A stretch of 11,783 nucleotides of DNA from Chloroflexi bacterium RBG_13_51_52 (GCA_001796525.1 MGMT01000004.1:22701-34483); one strand, 5' to 3'. Numbered from the stretch's first letter, positions 1 through 7,030 are shown. Numbers and translations are program-made. The notes: generated by a model not told the origin, from the letters alone.

Positions 1-140
1 GCCATCATGACAGAGGCGAACTCTGCCCCGGGGCTCTCTCTCTTTTCCACAACTTTAAAGCCGAACATATCGGCATAGGATTTGGCGGCTTTATCTACGT
101 CCTTGACGACTACAGCAATATGGTCGATTTTCTTTAACAT
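1..140 (-). CDS. VOC (glyoxalase-fold) protein, methylmalonyl-CoA epimerase-like, 3'-truncated by window edge
   Basis: Only the first 46 codons are present; the gene runs off the left edge. The N-terminus (MLKKIDHIAVVVKDV) followed by a K-S-Y-x-x-M-F-G-F-K-V-V segment is the first beta-alpha-beta unit of the vicinal-oxygen-chelate fold. His7 sits where these enzymes have their first metal ligand. The opening closely resembles methylmalonyl-CoA epimerase, which interconverts the (S) and (R) forms of methylmalonyl-CoA, but glyoxalase I-like and dioxygenase-like VOC proteins start similarly and the deciding residues lie outside the window. A strong GGAGG ribosome binding site (146-150) sits 5 nt before the ATG. 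It starts 20 nt after the SDR gene stop, so it is probably the last or a late gene of the five-gene acyl-CoA operon. Sure of the VOC fold, only moderately sure of epimerase. Confidence 0.75.
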   Translation of the reverse strand, partial: MLKKIDHIAVVVKDVDKAAKSYADMFGFKVVEKRESPGAEFASVMM

Positions 141-160
141 GCTTTCCTCCTCAATAAATA

Positions 161-1099
161 CTAAAACGGGAAAATAGCCGGTAAATCGTGGGCTTTGTCT
201 TTTGTTAGCGTCGAAGGCATGGTCTCCACGAGCTCTTCCGGCGTCCAGCGTCCGTCCTTCCAGAGCACTTGCTCCACGGGCGGCGGGTCGATGTAAATGC
301 CGATATGCCCGTGCCAGACCTCGAAGACGCAGCCGTTAACATTATCGGCTTTTTCACTGGCTAAATACACGACCAGTCCGGCGACATCTTCCGGCTGGTT
401 AAGCTCCAGCATCTGCCTCAAGCGCCTTTCGGCGAGCTCGGCGCCCCACATCTTGACCCACGCCTCTTTAAGTCCCTTGTCCTGTACCATCTCGATAAAG
501 CCCCGGGTGCCGGCGACCGGGCGGATTACGTTACAGGTGACACCGTAGCGCTGCATATCCCGCGCCACCGTACGCGTGAGACCGACGATGCCCTCTTTAG
601 CGGCGCCGTAATTAGCCTGCCCCATGTTGCCCAGTCCGGCGTGGGAGGAGGTGTTGATAATGCGTCCGTAGTTCTGCTGGCGCATCACCCGGCAGGCGGC
701 GCGGGTGCAATAGAAAGTACCGCTTAGATTTGTCTTGATAACAGAGTCCCACTCATCATCGGAGGTGTTGTATATCATGCGGTCGCGGTTGAAACCGGCA
801 TTGTTCACCAGGATATCGAGTCGGCCGAAGCTGTCGACGGCGGTCTTGATAATGCTTTCCGCGCCATCGACGACCGCTACGCTGGCGTAGCTGGGGACAG
901 CCTGTCCGCCGGCATTTTTTATCTCGGCGACCACGTCATCGGCGGGGCCGCGGGAGTCACCGGAGCCGTCGGTAGCGGTGCCTAAATCATTAACCACGAC
1001 TTTAGCGCCCTGCGCCGCCAGCGCGATAGCCTCGGCGCGTCCCAGTCCTTTGCCGGCGCCCGTAACGACCGCCACTTTCCCCTTCAATAACTCACCCAT
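161..1099 (-). CDS. Short-chain dehydrogenase/reductase, MFE-2-like 3-hydroxyacyl-CoA dehydrogenase
   Basis: A 312-residue classical SDR, predicted cytosolic. Visible motifs, counted from the ATG: glycine-rich cofactor loop TGAGKGLG (13-20), NDLG segment after the second beta strand (about 37-40), NNAG (99-102), structural Asn124, catalytic Ser152, and YGAAK giving Tyr164 and Lys168. The long loop after NDLG, the F-N-R-D-R-M stretch after NNAG and the GQANY context resemble the (3R)-hydroxyacyl-CoA dehydrogenase domain of peroxisomal multifunctional enzyme 2 more than FabG. The likely reaction is NAD(P)-dependent oxidation of a 3-hydroxyacyl-CoA to the 3-ketoacyl-CoA, feeding the thiolase two genes upstream. 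A C-terminal extension of about 40 residues after the Rossmann core is longer than usual for the family. An in-frame TTG at 1120 would add seven residues, but those codons are the ribosome binding site (AGGAGG, 1105-1110, 5 nt before the ATG), so the ATG at 1099 was chosen. Substrate unknown. Confidence 0.9.
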   Translation of the reverse strand: MGELLKGKVAVVTGAGKGLGRAEAIALAAQGAKVVVNDLGTATDGSGDSRGPADDVVAEIKNAGGQAVPSYASVAVVDGAESIIKTAVDSFGRLDILVNNAGFNRDRMIYNTSDDEWDSVIKTNLSGTFYCTRAACRVMRQQNYGRIINTSSHAGLGNMGQANYGAAKEGIVGLTRTVARDMQRYGVTCNVIRPVAGTRGFIEMVQDKGLKEAWVKMWGAELAERRLRQMLELNQPEDVAGLVVYLASEKADNVNGCVFEVWHGHIGIYIDPPPVEQVLWKDGRWTPEELVETMPSTLTKDKAHDLPAIFPF

Positions 1100-1116
1100 A
1101 GCTGCCTCCTTGTGCT

Positions 1117-2331
1117 TCAACCTATGACTTTTTTATCTTTCAAAGCGGTAATATCATCCCAGGTATAATCGAGGATTTCCGTGAGGATTTCCTCCGTGTG
1201 CTGGCCGTATTCCGGGGCGGTGCGGCGCACGGTGGTGGGGGTCTTGCTGAACTGCCACGGGGGCATGATTACCTTAAGTTTTCTCCCGACCGGGTGGTCG
1301 ATTTCCCTAAAATAAGTATCCGCCCAGGGAGTGGGGTCGGCAGCCACCTCGGCGGGGGTCTTGACGGTGGTCCAGATAGCATTTTCTTTGGCCAGTCTTT
1401 CCGCCCATTCCTTTTGCGTTTTAGACTTGAAGACTTTATCGAGGATGGAGATAAGCTCTTTATTATTTTCCATCCGCTTTTCATGGGTGGCGTACTTGGG
1501 GTCGGTCTCCAGTTTGCCTAACTCCAAAGCGTTACAGATACCCGCCCAGTAGCGGTCTCCCTGGATGCAGGCAAGCTGTATCCATCTGCCGTCGGCGCAC
1601 TCGTAGCTGTTAAAGATGGGATTGCTCTGGTTGGTACGCGAGATGCGCCCGTACTCCATTCCGGTTGCCAGCACCGAGGAAAGGACGATGCCCATCGACC
1701 ATATCCCCCCGCCCACTAAAGACACGCAGACCTCCTGTCCCTCGCCGGTGCGTTCGCGGTGGAATAAAGCCATCATGATAGCGCAGGCGGCGTACATACC
1801 GGTGGTGTTATCGCCGAAACCCGGCACCTGGAAGGGCAAAGGCGTGCCCGGCTCGCCCAGCGAAGCCATGACGCCGCTGCGCGCCCAGTAGCCAACGAAG
1901 TCGTAAGCGCCGACGTCTTTCTCCGGCCCGTGAAGCCCATAGCCGGAGAGATGGGTATAGATGATGCGCGGATTCAGTTTAGAGATGTCTTTGTATTCCA
2001 GTCCCAAGTCTTTCAGAGCGTGGGGACGGAAATTACAGACGAAAACGTCCGATTTTTCCACCAGTTTATATAAAATATCGCGTCCCTCTTTTTTCTTGAG
2101 GTCCAGCGTGATGCCTTTTTTATTCAGGTTATAGAACTCGAGGACGTAGTTGATATCATAAACGGGCACGTTGCCGCTGATTTTCAAGATACCGCGTGTC
2201 TGGTCGCCGCCTTCGGTGCGTTCCACCTTAATGACCTCGGCGCCCATATCGGCGAGGATGCGGCAGCAGACAGGAGCCAGTCCCGCCTCGCTGACATCGA
2301 GGACACGGATGCCTTCAAGAGCCATTTTCAT
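1117..2331 (-). CDS. CaiB/BaiF family (type III) CoA-transferase
   Basis: A 404-residue protein, the usual length for family III CoA-transferases, which move CoA between an acyl-CoA donor and a carboxylic acid through an aspartyl-CoA mixed anhydride. The N-terminal LEGIRVLDVSEAGLAPVC, the A-D-M-G-A-E-V-I-K-V-E-R stretch and the F-R-P-H-A-L-K-D-L-G-L region are typical. The GDNTTGMYAACA segment puts the catalytic aspartate at about residue 174; it aligns with Asp169 of formyl-CoA transferase (G-D-S-N-S-G-M). The R-T-G-E-G-Q signature follows. The ATG at 2331 has AGGAGGTG at 2338-2345. A 21-residue longer reading from 2394 overlaps the thiolase stop codon and has no family-like sequence, so it was rejected. 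It lies 29 nt after the thiolase gene. In this operon it probably activates the pathway's acid substrate, for example a dicarboxylate using succinyl-CoA, as BbsEF does for benzylsuccinate; the substrate is an inference. Confidence 0.92.
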   Translation of the reverse strand: MKMALEGIRVLDVSEAGLAPVCCRILADMGAEVIKVERTEGGDQTRGILKISGNVPVYDINYVLEFYNLNKKGITLDLKKKEGRDILYKLVEKSDVFVCNFRPHALKDLGLEYKDISKLNPRIIYTHLSGYGLHGPEKDVGAYDFVGYWARSGVMASLGEPGTPLPFQVPGFGDNTTGMYAACAIMMALFHRERTGEGQEVCVSLVGGGIWSMGIVLSSVLATGMEYGRISRTNQSNPIFNSYECADGRWIQLACIQGDRYWAGICNALELGKLETDPKYATHEKRMENNKELISILDKVFKSKTQKEWAERLAKENAIWTTVKTPAEVAADPTPWADTYFREIDHPVGRKLKVIMPPWQFSKTPTTVRRTAPEYGQHTEEILTEILDYTWDDITALKDKKVIG

Positions 2332-2360
2332 ATTAAACACCTCCTGGATATTATGATAGG

Positions 2361-3551
2361 TTACTTTTCGTTGCCAACGATAAAGCAGCTGCAAACACCG
2401 GTGCCGGCATTACCGCCGAGATTATGGGTGAGTCCAAGGTGAGGGTTTTTCACCTGCCGCGGACCGGCCTTGCCCTGGAGCTGTTTATAGACCTCGTACA
2501 TCATGCGCAAGCCACTGGCGCCGAGGGGGTGCCCGAAGCATTTAAGTCCGCCATCGGTGTTTATCGGCAGACTACCCTTGAGAGTGAATGTGCCGGCTTC
2601 GATGTCTTCCCGGGCGCGGCCGCGGGGACTGAAACCGAGGTCTTCATAGACAATCATCTCGTGGATGCTGAAACAGTCATGTACCTCGGCGATACTGAAT
2701 TCCTTGCGGGGGTCTTTGATACCGACGGAAGCATAAGCGTGGCGCGAGCCGATGACATTCTCCTCCATATGTACGAAATCGTAGTCCTGTCTCATGGCGC
2801 CCTGCCGCGCGCCGACGGTTACCTGTAAAGCCTTTATATAAATGGGGTCGGGGCGGAACTTCTTCGCCATATCGGCGCGTGTGACCACCGCCACCGCAGC
2901 GCCGTCGCTGACGCCACAGCAGTCGAAAAGACCCAGGGGCCAGGCGATGATGGGCGCATTAACTACCTGGTCGATGGTAAGCTCATTCTGAAAATGCGCT
3001 TTAGGATTAAGGCTGCCGTTATAATGGTTCTTCACGGCAATCTGCGCTAAAAGTCTTTTGCCTTCTTCCGGCTTGATATTGTAGTCGTGAAAGTAGCGCG
3101 TCGCCAGGTAGGCGAAAGAGGCGGGGGCGCTGTAGCCGGGACCGATACCCGAGCTGCCGTCCTGGTTATCGCCGACAACGCTGGGTCCTTTCACACCGGT
3201 GGCGCCGGAGTCCTTGAGCTTTTCCACCCCCACCGCCAAAGCGATATCGCAGACACCGGCGGCGACGGCGTAGCTGGCTGCCCGAAGCGCCTCGGAGCCG
3301 GTGGCGCACATATTTTCCACGCGGGTAATGGGGATGTACTGCAGCTGGAGGGGGGAGAGGGTAATGGCGGAGAGCCCGGAAAATACCGTGCCTATCCACG
3401 CCGCCTGGACGTCTTTTGGCTCGATGCCGGCATCTTCAAACGCCTCGTAGGCGGCTTCAACGATGAGGTCTTCTACGCCTTTGTCCCAGCGCTCCCCGAA
3501 TTTAGTGCATCCCATGCCCACGATGGCGACTTTATCTTTAATACCTTCCAT
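2361..3551 (-). CDS. SCP-x-type thiolase (acetyl-CoA acetyltransferase family)
   Basis: A 396-residue thiolase of the SCP-x/SCP2 branch. Residues counted from the ATG: nucleophilic Cys82 in ENMCATGSEALR, the HDCF motif (His291) typical of this branch, His341 in CFGHPLGASGLR, and Cys387 in the C-terminal G-T-G-V-C-S-C. All residues needed for thiolytic cleavage or Claisen condensation therefore look present. This branch commonly works with a separate zinc-ribbon/OB (DUF35) protein; here that domain is fused to the product of the preceding gene. The ATG at 3551 follows GGGAGGAAAGACC; an in-frame TTG five codons upstream overlaps this ribosome binding site and is not the start. It begins 31 nt after the HMG-CoA-synthase-like gene, indicating cotranscription and probably complex formation. 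The likely role is cleavage of the 3-ketoacyl-CoA made by the SDR; a biosynthetic acetoacetyl-CoA thiolase is the main alternative. Confidence 0.92.
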   Translation of the reverse strand: MEGIKDKVAIVGMGCTKFGERWDKGVEDLIVEAAYEAFEDAGIEPKDVQAAWIGTVFSGLSAITLSPLQLQYIPITRVENMCATGSEALRAASYAVAAGVCDIALAVGVEKLKDSGATGVKGPSVVGDNQDGSSGIGPGYSAPASFAYLATRYFHDYNIKPEEGKRLLAQIAVKNHYNGSLNPKAHFQNELTIDQVVNAPIIAWPLGLFDCCGVSDGAAVAVVTRADMAKKFRPDPIYIKALQVTVGARQGAMRQDYDFVHMEENVIGSRHAYASVGIKDPRKEFSIAEVHDCFSIHEMIVYEDLGFSPRGRAREDIEAGTFTLKGSLPINTDGGLKCFGHPLGASGLRMMYEVYKQLQGKAGPRQVKNPHLGLTHNLGGNAGTGVCSCFIVGNEK

Positions 3552-3582
3552 GGTCTTTCCTCCCAAAGGTAAATCTAATTTC

Positions 3583-5007
3583 CTAGTCTATAACGGGCTT
3601 AGCCTTCCAGAAATAATTGTGGATGCCGCGACTGAAAAACATCTTGCGGAAGGTCATTTCCAAAAGCATGCCGACCTTCACTTTATCGACATCGCAGTCG
3701 GTAAGCTCACAAATCATTCTGCCGCCGCCCTCGAAATCGATAACGCCGTTGACGCCCGGGGGATTAAGGGTAGGCTGAAGCTGGTCGATGGCATAGCTGA
3801 AAAGCGTCGCTCTCTTATCGGAAAACTTATAGGGTTCAAACTCATCCTTAGCCTGGCAGTTGACACAGACGCGCGGTGTTTGACCGATTTGAGAAATCTG
3901 CGGCGCGCCGCACTTTTTACACTTTGCCCCGTAAAGGGCGGCGATAGCTTTCCTTTCGCGCCAGCGACTCTGCAGAGAAAGTGGTGCACGTTCCGGCAGT
4001 GTGGAAGCCTCCAGGGGCACGAGACCGCGCCACGTGAGATACTGCCCGTAGCTGATAGCGGTCTTGCCGGCAAGCTGGGCAGAAATAACGGATTTTTTCT
4101 GAATTTTCTTAATTTCATCGGTAGCGCGGAGGATAAAGGCATCGGCACCGTCGCCGTAGCTGACGAAGAGGATACGGTCTCCTGGTTTAGCTTTTTCGAG
4201 GGCTGCCGACAGCATTAAAAACGCCGCTGCCACGCCCGTATTCCCGATATCGTTATAAAGCGGATCCTGCACCTGCGCCTTGTCCAGCTTGAGTCGCCTG
4301 GCCAGAGCGGCGTGTTGGCGGGCATCCGAGGCATAATAGACGATTTTGGCAAAGTCGCCAAGGTTAAGCTTGTATTTTTTCAGCAGGCCGGTGATAGCTG
4401 CCTGCATCGCGGGGAGGTAGCCCACCTCGTCGATAAAGCGTCCCTCGGCGGAGCGGGGGAATTTATCCTCTTCGGTACGCCAGAAATCAGTGAAATCGTT
4501 GAGTATCGAGTAGCTGCCTTCAAGTTCTGCGATAACCTTTTCCGAGCCTATCACTAAAGCAGCGGCGCCGTCGCCGAGGGTCTGCTCTAAAGCGCCTTTG
4601 GCGGCGCCCAGGCGGGTATCGGAAGCCACCACCATAACCTTTTTCGCCGAGCCTGCCGTCACAGCGTCGAAGGCGGCTTTGATGGCAGCTGTTCCGGCCC
4701 TTAACGAATCGGTAAAGTCCGCCGCATGGCATTCCTCTTTGAGGTCGGCAGCACTGGCGACAATAGCCGCCGAAAGTTTTTCGCGGTACGGCGCGGTGGT
4801 GGTCGCTAAATATAGTCCGTCCACACCACTACCGCCCTTTTTTAAACAGTCAAGCGCGGCAGCCACCGCCATGGTGACGGTATCCTCGTCATAGCCGGCA
4901 ACGGCTTTGGTCCCGCCCGCGCTCCTGCCGCCCCACATCTTGCCGATTTCATCCCGGTGAAGCCGGTAGATGGGAACGTATACTCCTAACGATATTATAC
5001 CTGCCAT
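3583..5007 (-). CDS. HMG-CoA synthase-fold protein fused to C-terminal zinc-ribbon/OB (DUF35) domain, catalytic residues apparently lost
   Basis: A 474-residue two-domain protein. Residues 1-300 follow the archaeal-type HMG-CoA synthase fold without major gaps: SLGVYVPIYRL at the N-terminus, Y-D-E-D-T near 39-43, AELEGSYSI near 160-168, DFW near 174, IGNTG 254-258, and KPGDRILFVSYGDGADAF near 274-291. Residues from about 355 carry a zinc ribbon (Cys363, Cys366, Cys381, Cys384) and then an OB-like domain (about 390-465), as in DUF35 proteins. In archaea the DUF35 protein is usually separate and bridges thiolase and HMG-CoA synthase. By hand alignment the catalytic Glu, Cys and His are replaced by Thr70, Leu102 and Tyr225, so canonical HMG-CoA synthesis is unlikely. 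It may be a scaffold for the thiolase or have another activity. It appears to be the first gene of the operon; AAGGA lies 10 nt before the ATG and GGGAG abuts it. Confidence 0.88.
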   Translation of the reverse strand: MAGIISLGVYVPIYRLHRDEIGKMWGGRSAGGTKAVAGYDEDTVTMAVAAALDCLKKGGSGVDGLYLATTTAPYREKLSAAIVASAADLKEECHAADFTDSLRAGTAAIKAAFDAVTAGSAKKVMVVASDTRLGAAKGALEQTLGDGAAALVIGSEKVIAELEGSYSILNDFTDFWRTEEDKFPRSAEGRFIDEVGYLPAMQAAITGLLKKYKLNLGDFAKIVYYASDARQHAALARRLKLDKAQVQDPLYNDIGNTGVAAAFLMLSAALEKAKPGDRILFVSYGDGADAFILRATDEIKKIQKKSVISAQLAGKTAISYGQYLTWRGLVPLEASTLPERAPLSLQSRWRERKAIAALYGAKCKKCGAPQISQIGQTPRVCVNCQAKDEFEPYKFSDKRATLFSYAIDQLQPTLNPPGVNGVIDFEGGGRMICELTDCDVDKVKVGMLLEMTFRKMFFSRGIHNYFWKAKPVID

Positions 5008-5150
5008 CTCCCGTTATTCCTTTCTTTTAATATGACGCGCCAAATTACCAGTCTTTTTCAAAAATACGCGGGCAAATACGTGTTTTCTACCTAAAATATC
5101 TTATGCTGTGGGATAAGCAGTGTCAAATTGGAGAAAAAAAAACGTTGCTG
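5008..5150. other. Intergenic region between FTR/rubredoxin gene and acyl-CoA operon
   Basis: This 143-nt stretch follows the FTR/rubredoxin stop and precedes the HMG-CoA-synthase-like start, both on the minus strand. It should hold the operon promoter and any terminator of the redox pair. A run of nine A at 5134-5142 reads as a U-tract just after the FTR stop, but I see no convincing GC-rich stem before it. I could not find a properly spaced -35/-10 pair; a TTGAAA on the minus strand lies too far from the nearest AT-rich -10-like element. No ORF or RNA gene is evident. Confidence 0.5.
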
Positions 5151-5663
5151 CTAAATAAAGCGCTCGAAGCGGTCTTTTTTAGCTTTGCAGATAGGGCAGA
5201 TTTCCGGGGGGCCGTCGCGGGCGCAGAGATAGCCGCAGACCTTACAGCGCCAGACCGGCAGCGGGAGGGAGGATAGGATAGCTTTTGGCGGTTGCTCTTT
5301 AACTTTCTTTCTTTTGTCGGGCGGGGGGCGGCGTTCCGGGATAGAGCCGACTTTTTTCTTGCCCTCCGCTACCTCCCGGGAGACGTACAGACTGCAATAA
5401 CACGCGCTGTAATCATCAAGGTCGGGGTCGCGGTAGTCGCAGGGGCAAATGATATCAAGGTCCTCATTTTTTTTGCCTGAAGCAAGACGGCAGGGACAGG
5501 AGGGGTAGCCATAACGCTTTTCGTTGATCAGCAGACCTTTTAGAAGCTCGCGGGTCATGGCGGTATCAAGGTTAAGATGGTATCCGCCAGATTCCGCTTC
5601 ATCGCGCAGTTTTTTATAAAGACGGTCGATTTCTTCCGTTGAAACAGGGGCGGGGTCGCTCAT
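5151..5663 (-). CDS. Ferredoxin-thioredoxin reductase catalytic-chain-like protein with C-terminal rubredoxin-like domain
   Basis: A 170-residue fusion. Residues about 8-100 match the FTR catalytic (beta) chain: CPC (Cys56, Cys58), CPC followed by D-Y-R-D (Cys73, Cys75) and CYC (Cys88, Cys90). In known FTRs four of these cysteines bind a 4Fe-4S cluster and two form the redox-active disulfide. The usual CHC of plant and cyanobacterial enzymes is CYC here, so the histidine next to the cluster is replaced by Tyr89. A lysine/proline-rich linker (about 101-130) leads to a small rubredoxin-like iron site, WRCKVCGY with Cys140/Cys143 and CPIC with Cys156/Cys159. The protein should pass single electrons to a disulfide partner, very likely the glutaredoxin-like product of the upstream gene. 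The start ATG overlaps that gene's stop by one base (TAATG), implying translational coupling. No FTR variable chain gene is nearby, as expected for non-photosynthetic versions. Confidence 0.9.
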   Translation of the reverse strand: MSDPAPVSTEEIDRLYKKLRDEAESGGYHLNLDTAMTRELLKGLLINEKRYGYPSCPCRLASGKKNEDLDIICPCDYRDPDLDDYSACYCSLYVSREVAEGKKKVGSIPERRPPPDKRKKVKEQPPKAILSSLPLPVWRCKVCGYLCARDGPPEICPICKAKKDRFERFI

Positions 5664-5941
5664 TATCCCAAAGCCCCCCGTATATCATCTTCCTTAAAGC
5701 CGACGATACATTTTTGGGAGTCGATGACCAGGGTGGGGAAGTTACAGGCAGGATTATACTTCCGGATTTCCTTGATTACAGCGTCCTGTTCCTCGCCTCT
5801 CAATTTATCGACATCGGTATAGTCGTATTCAACGCCCAGCTCATTAAGAAGCGCCTTGGTCTTGGCGCACCAGCCGCAAGTGCTCAAGGCATAAAGCATC
5901 ACCTTGCCTTTTTTCTTGCCGGCGACATGATTCACAGTCAT
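5663..5941 (-). CDS. Glutaredoxin-like / thioredoxin-fold protein with CGWC active site
   Basis: A 92-residue thioredoxin-fold protein, the normal glutaredoxin size. A short basic N-terminus (G-K-K-K-G-K) leads into the first strand VMLYALSTCGWC, giving the active-site pair Cys22/Cys25. The second half has the cis-proline motif N-F-P-T (Pro69) and LVIDSQKCIVGF, with the E-D-D-I helix near the C-terminus. It probably reduces protein disulfides and is itself reduced by the FTR/rubredoxin protein encoded directly downstream with a one-base overlap, rather than by glutathione. AGGAGG at 5951-5956 is 9 nt before the ATG. The start agrees with the fold: the first strand begins about 12 residues in. 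Alternatives are NrdH-like redoxin or a DUF836-type protein, but the CGWC and NFPT placement favours the glutaredoxin-like group. Confidence 0.9.
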   Translation of the reverse strand: MTVNHVAGKKKGKVMLYALSTCGWCAKTKALLNELGVEYDYTDVDKLRGEEQDAVIKEIRKYNPACNFPTLVIDSQKCIVGFKEDDIRGALG

Positions 5942-6008
5942 AATTCCAGTCCTCCTTGACCTCGTTCAACCTTCCCTAATCTTATTCTAACACATCTTTG
6001 ACAGCGGT

Positions 6009-6992
6009 CTATTTACGATACGCCACGTAGATATCGGCTTCAATCATCCTGCCGTCGATATAATAGTGATGAATGAAGTAGATATTACCGGCGGCATCTA
6101 AAGTAGGCTCGCCGGCAAACTGCGAGAGGATTAGCTCCGGTTCGCCCCATTGACCGTTAGTTTTACGTGAGACGAAGATAGCTGGCGACCCCAGATAAAA
6201 CCGGGTAAACCACAGTTCATTGCCATCAGCCGTGACAAAAGGCCAGCCTTCCGTTTCCGGGGTGTTTACGGCAGTGATATTTTGCGGGGTCTGCCACTCG
6301 CCGTTTATTTTACGGCTGACCCAGATATCAACGCCGCCCGCCCCACCCGCTCTATCTGAATGGAAATAAAGCTCGCTGCCATCGGATGTGATATGGAATT
6401 CACCGATTTCATATTCGACGTTCAACTTTTCTCCGGCATTTTTCCAATCCATCCACAGTCCATCCCTGAATTCAGCTACCCAGATATCTATGCCTCTGTA
6501 ATTACCAACTCTCGCCGAACAAAACCATATTTCATTGCCCCTAACGTACTCACAGCCATCAAGGGCCAACTCGTTTTCATCCTGCAACGATACCCTTTGC
6601 GCCGGCTGCCATTGACCGTTCTTTTGATAGGAAACCCAGATGCCCGTTACGCCGTCAAAAAGCTGCTCTTCCGCCGGAATAGTGACATCGGGAGTGAAGA
6701 AGAAATAAAGAACGCTGGCGTCATCGATAATAAAGGGCGAATCCTCGGCTCCGGCGGTGTTAATTACCGCACTTAAGGGCACCGGTTCATAATAATCACC
6801 ACTATGCAGAATGGGCGGTAAAATATCCGTTTCAGGGATCATTTTGATTGCGCTGGCCGGTATACTTCCCTCCCTGGTCTTCATTATTTGCGTCGGCGTG
6901 GTTGACTCTACAGGTGACGTCGATGATGTGGTGGCGCAACCAGATAGTACAGCCAGCACTAACAGTAATAGAACGTATAGAGCACATTTCAT
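6009..6992 (-). CDS. Predicted lipoprotein with PD40 (TolB/WD40-like) beta-propeller
   Basis: A 327-residue exported lipoprotein. A short hydrophobic signal sequence (residues 4-16) ends in the lipobox L-S-G-C with Cys19 as the lipidation site, followed by a Ser/Thr-rich linker (20-35). The rest is about five repeats at roughly 84-135, 139-188, 195-240, 247-288 and 294-326. These carry the PD40 pattern: D-G-x-E-L-Y/W-F, an aromatic/charged turn, D-I-W-V and G-x-W-x-x-P. The repeat around SDGSELYFHSDRAGG is the clearest. Such propellers sit outside the membrane and bind proteins or glycans; no enzymatic motif is seen and the partner is unknown. Only a poor Shine-Dalgarno precedes the ATG, unlike its neighbours, and a -10-like element lies 8 nt upstream, so leaderless translation is possible. 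It is divergent from the MarR-MATE operon, though no functional link is evident. Confidence 0.85.
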   Translation of the reverse strand: MKCALYVLLLLVLAVLSGCATTSSTSPVESTTPTQIMKTREGSIPASAIKMIPETDILPPILHSGDYYEPVPLSAVINTAGAEDSPFIIDDASVLYFFFTPDVTIPAEEQLFDGVTGIWVSYQKNGQWQPAQRVSLQDENELALDGCEYVRGNEIWFCSARVGNYRGIDIWVAEFRDGLWMDWKNAGEKLNVEYEIGEFHITSDGSELYFHSDRAGGAGGVDIWVSRKINGEWQTPQNITAVNTPETEGWPFVTADGNELWFTRFYLGSPAIFVSRKTNGQWGEPELILSQFAGEPTLDAAGNIYFIHHYYIDGRMIEADIYVAYRK

Positions 6993-7000
6993 ATCTGTTT

Positions 7001-7030
7001 AGTATATTATTCTTTAGTCTTAAAAGTAAA
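7001..7030 (-). promoter_or_regulatory. Candidate promoter for the PD40 lipoprotein gene
   Basis: On the minus strand TTTACT (7025-7030) and TATACT (7001-7006) are separated by 18 nt. The predicted transcription start falls within about 3 nt of the ATG at 6992, so any transcript would be leaderless or nearly so. This agrees with the absence of a clear ribosome binding site. In AT-rich intergenic DNA such matches also arise by chance. Confidence 0.35.

Noticed and set aside
1100..1120. TTG start giving a seven-residue longer SDR
   Set aside because: The extra codons contain the AGGAGG ribosome binding site of the ATG at 1099 and are not family-like.
2332..2394. A 21-residue N-terminal extension of the CoA-transferase overlapping the thiolase gene end
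   Set aside because: The ATG at 2331 has a strong AGGAGGTG site and matches the family start (MKMALEGIRVLD); the extension has no family-like sequence.
3552..3566. TTG start for the thiolase
   Set aside because: It overlaps the GGGAGG ribosome binding site of the ATG at 3551.
3463..4218. A 251-codon plus-strand open frame, and others of 161 and 134 codons at 3087-3572 and 2424-2828
   Set aside because: They lie antisense within strongly conserved CoA-enzyme genes, with low-complexity, non-family translations.
5131..5150. Intrinsic terminator after the FTR/rubredoxin gene
   Set aside because: A nine-base U-tract exists on the minus strand, but I found no stable GC-rich stem directly before it.
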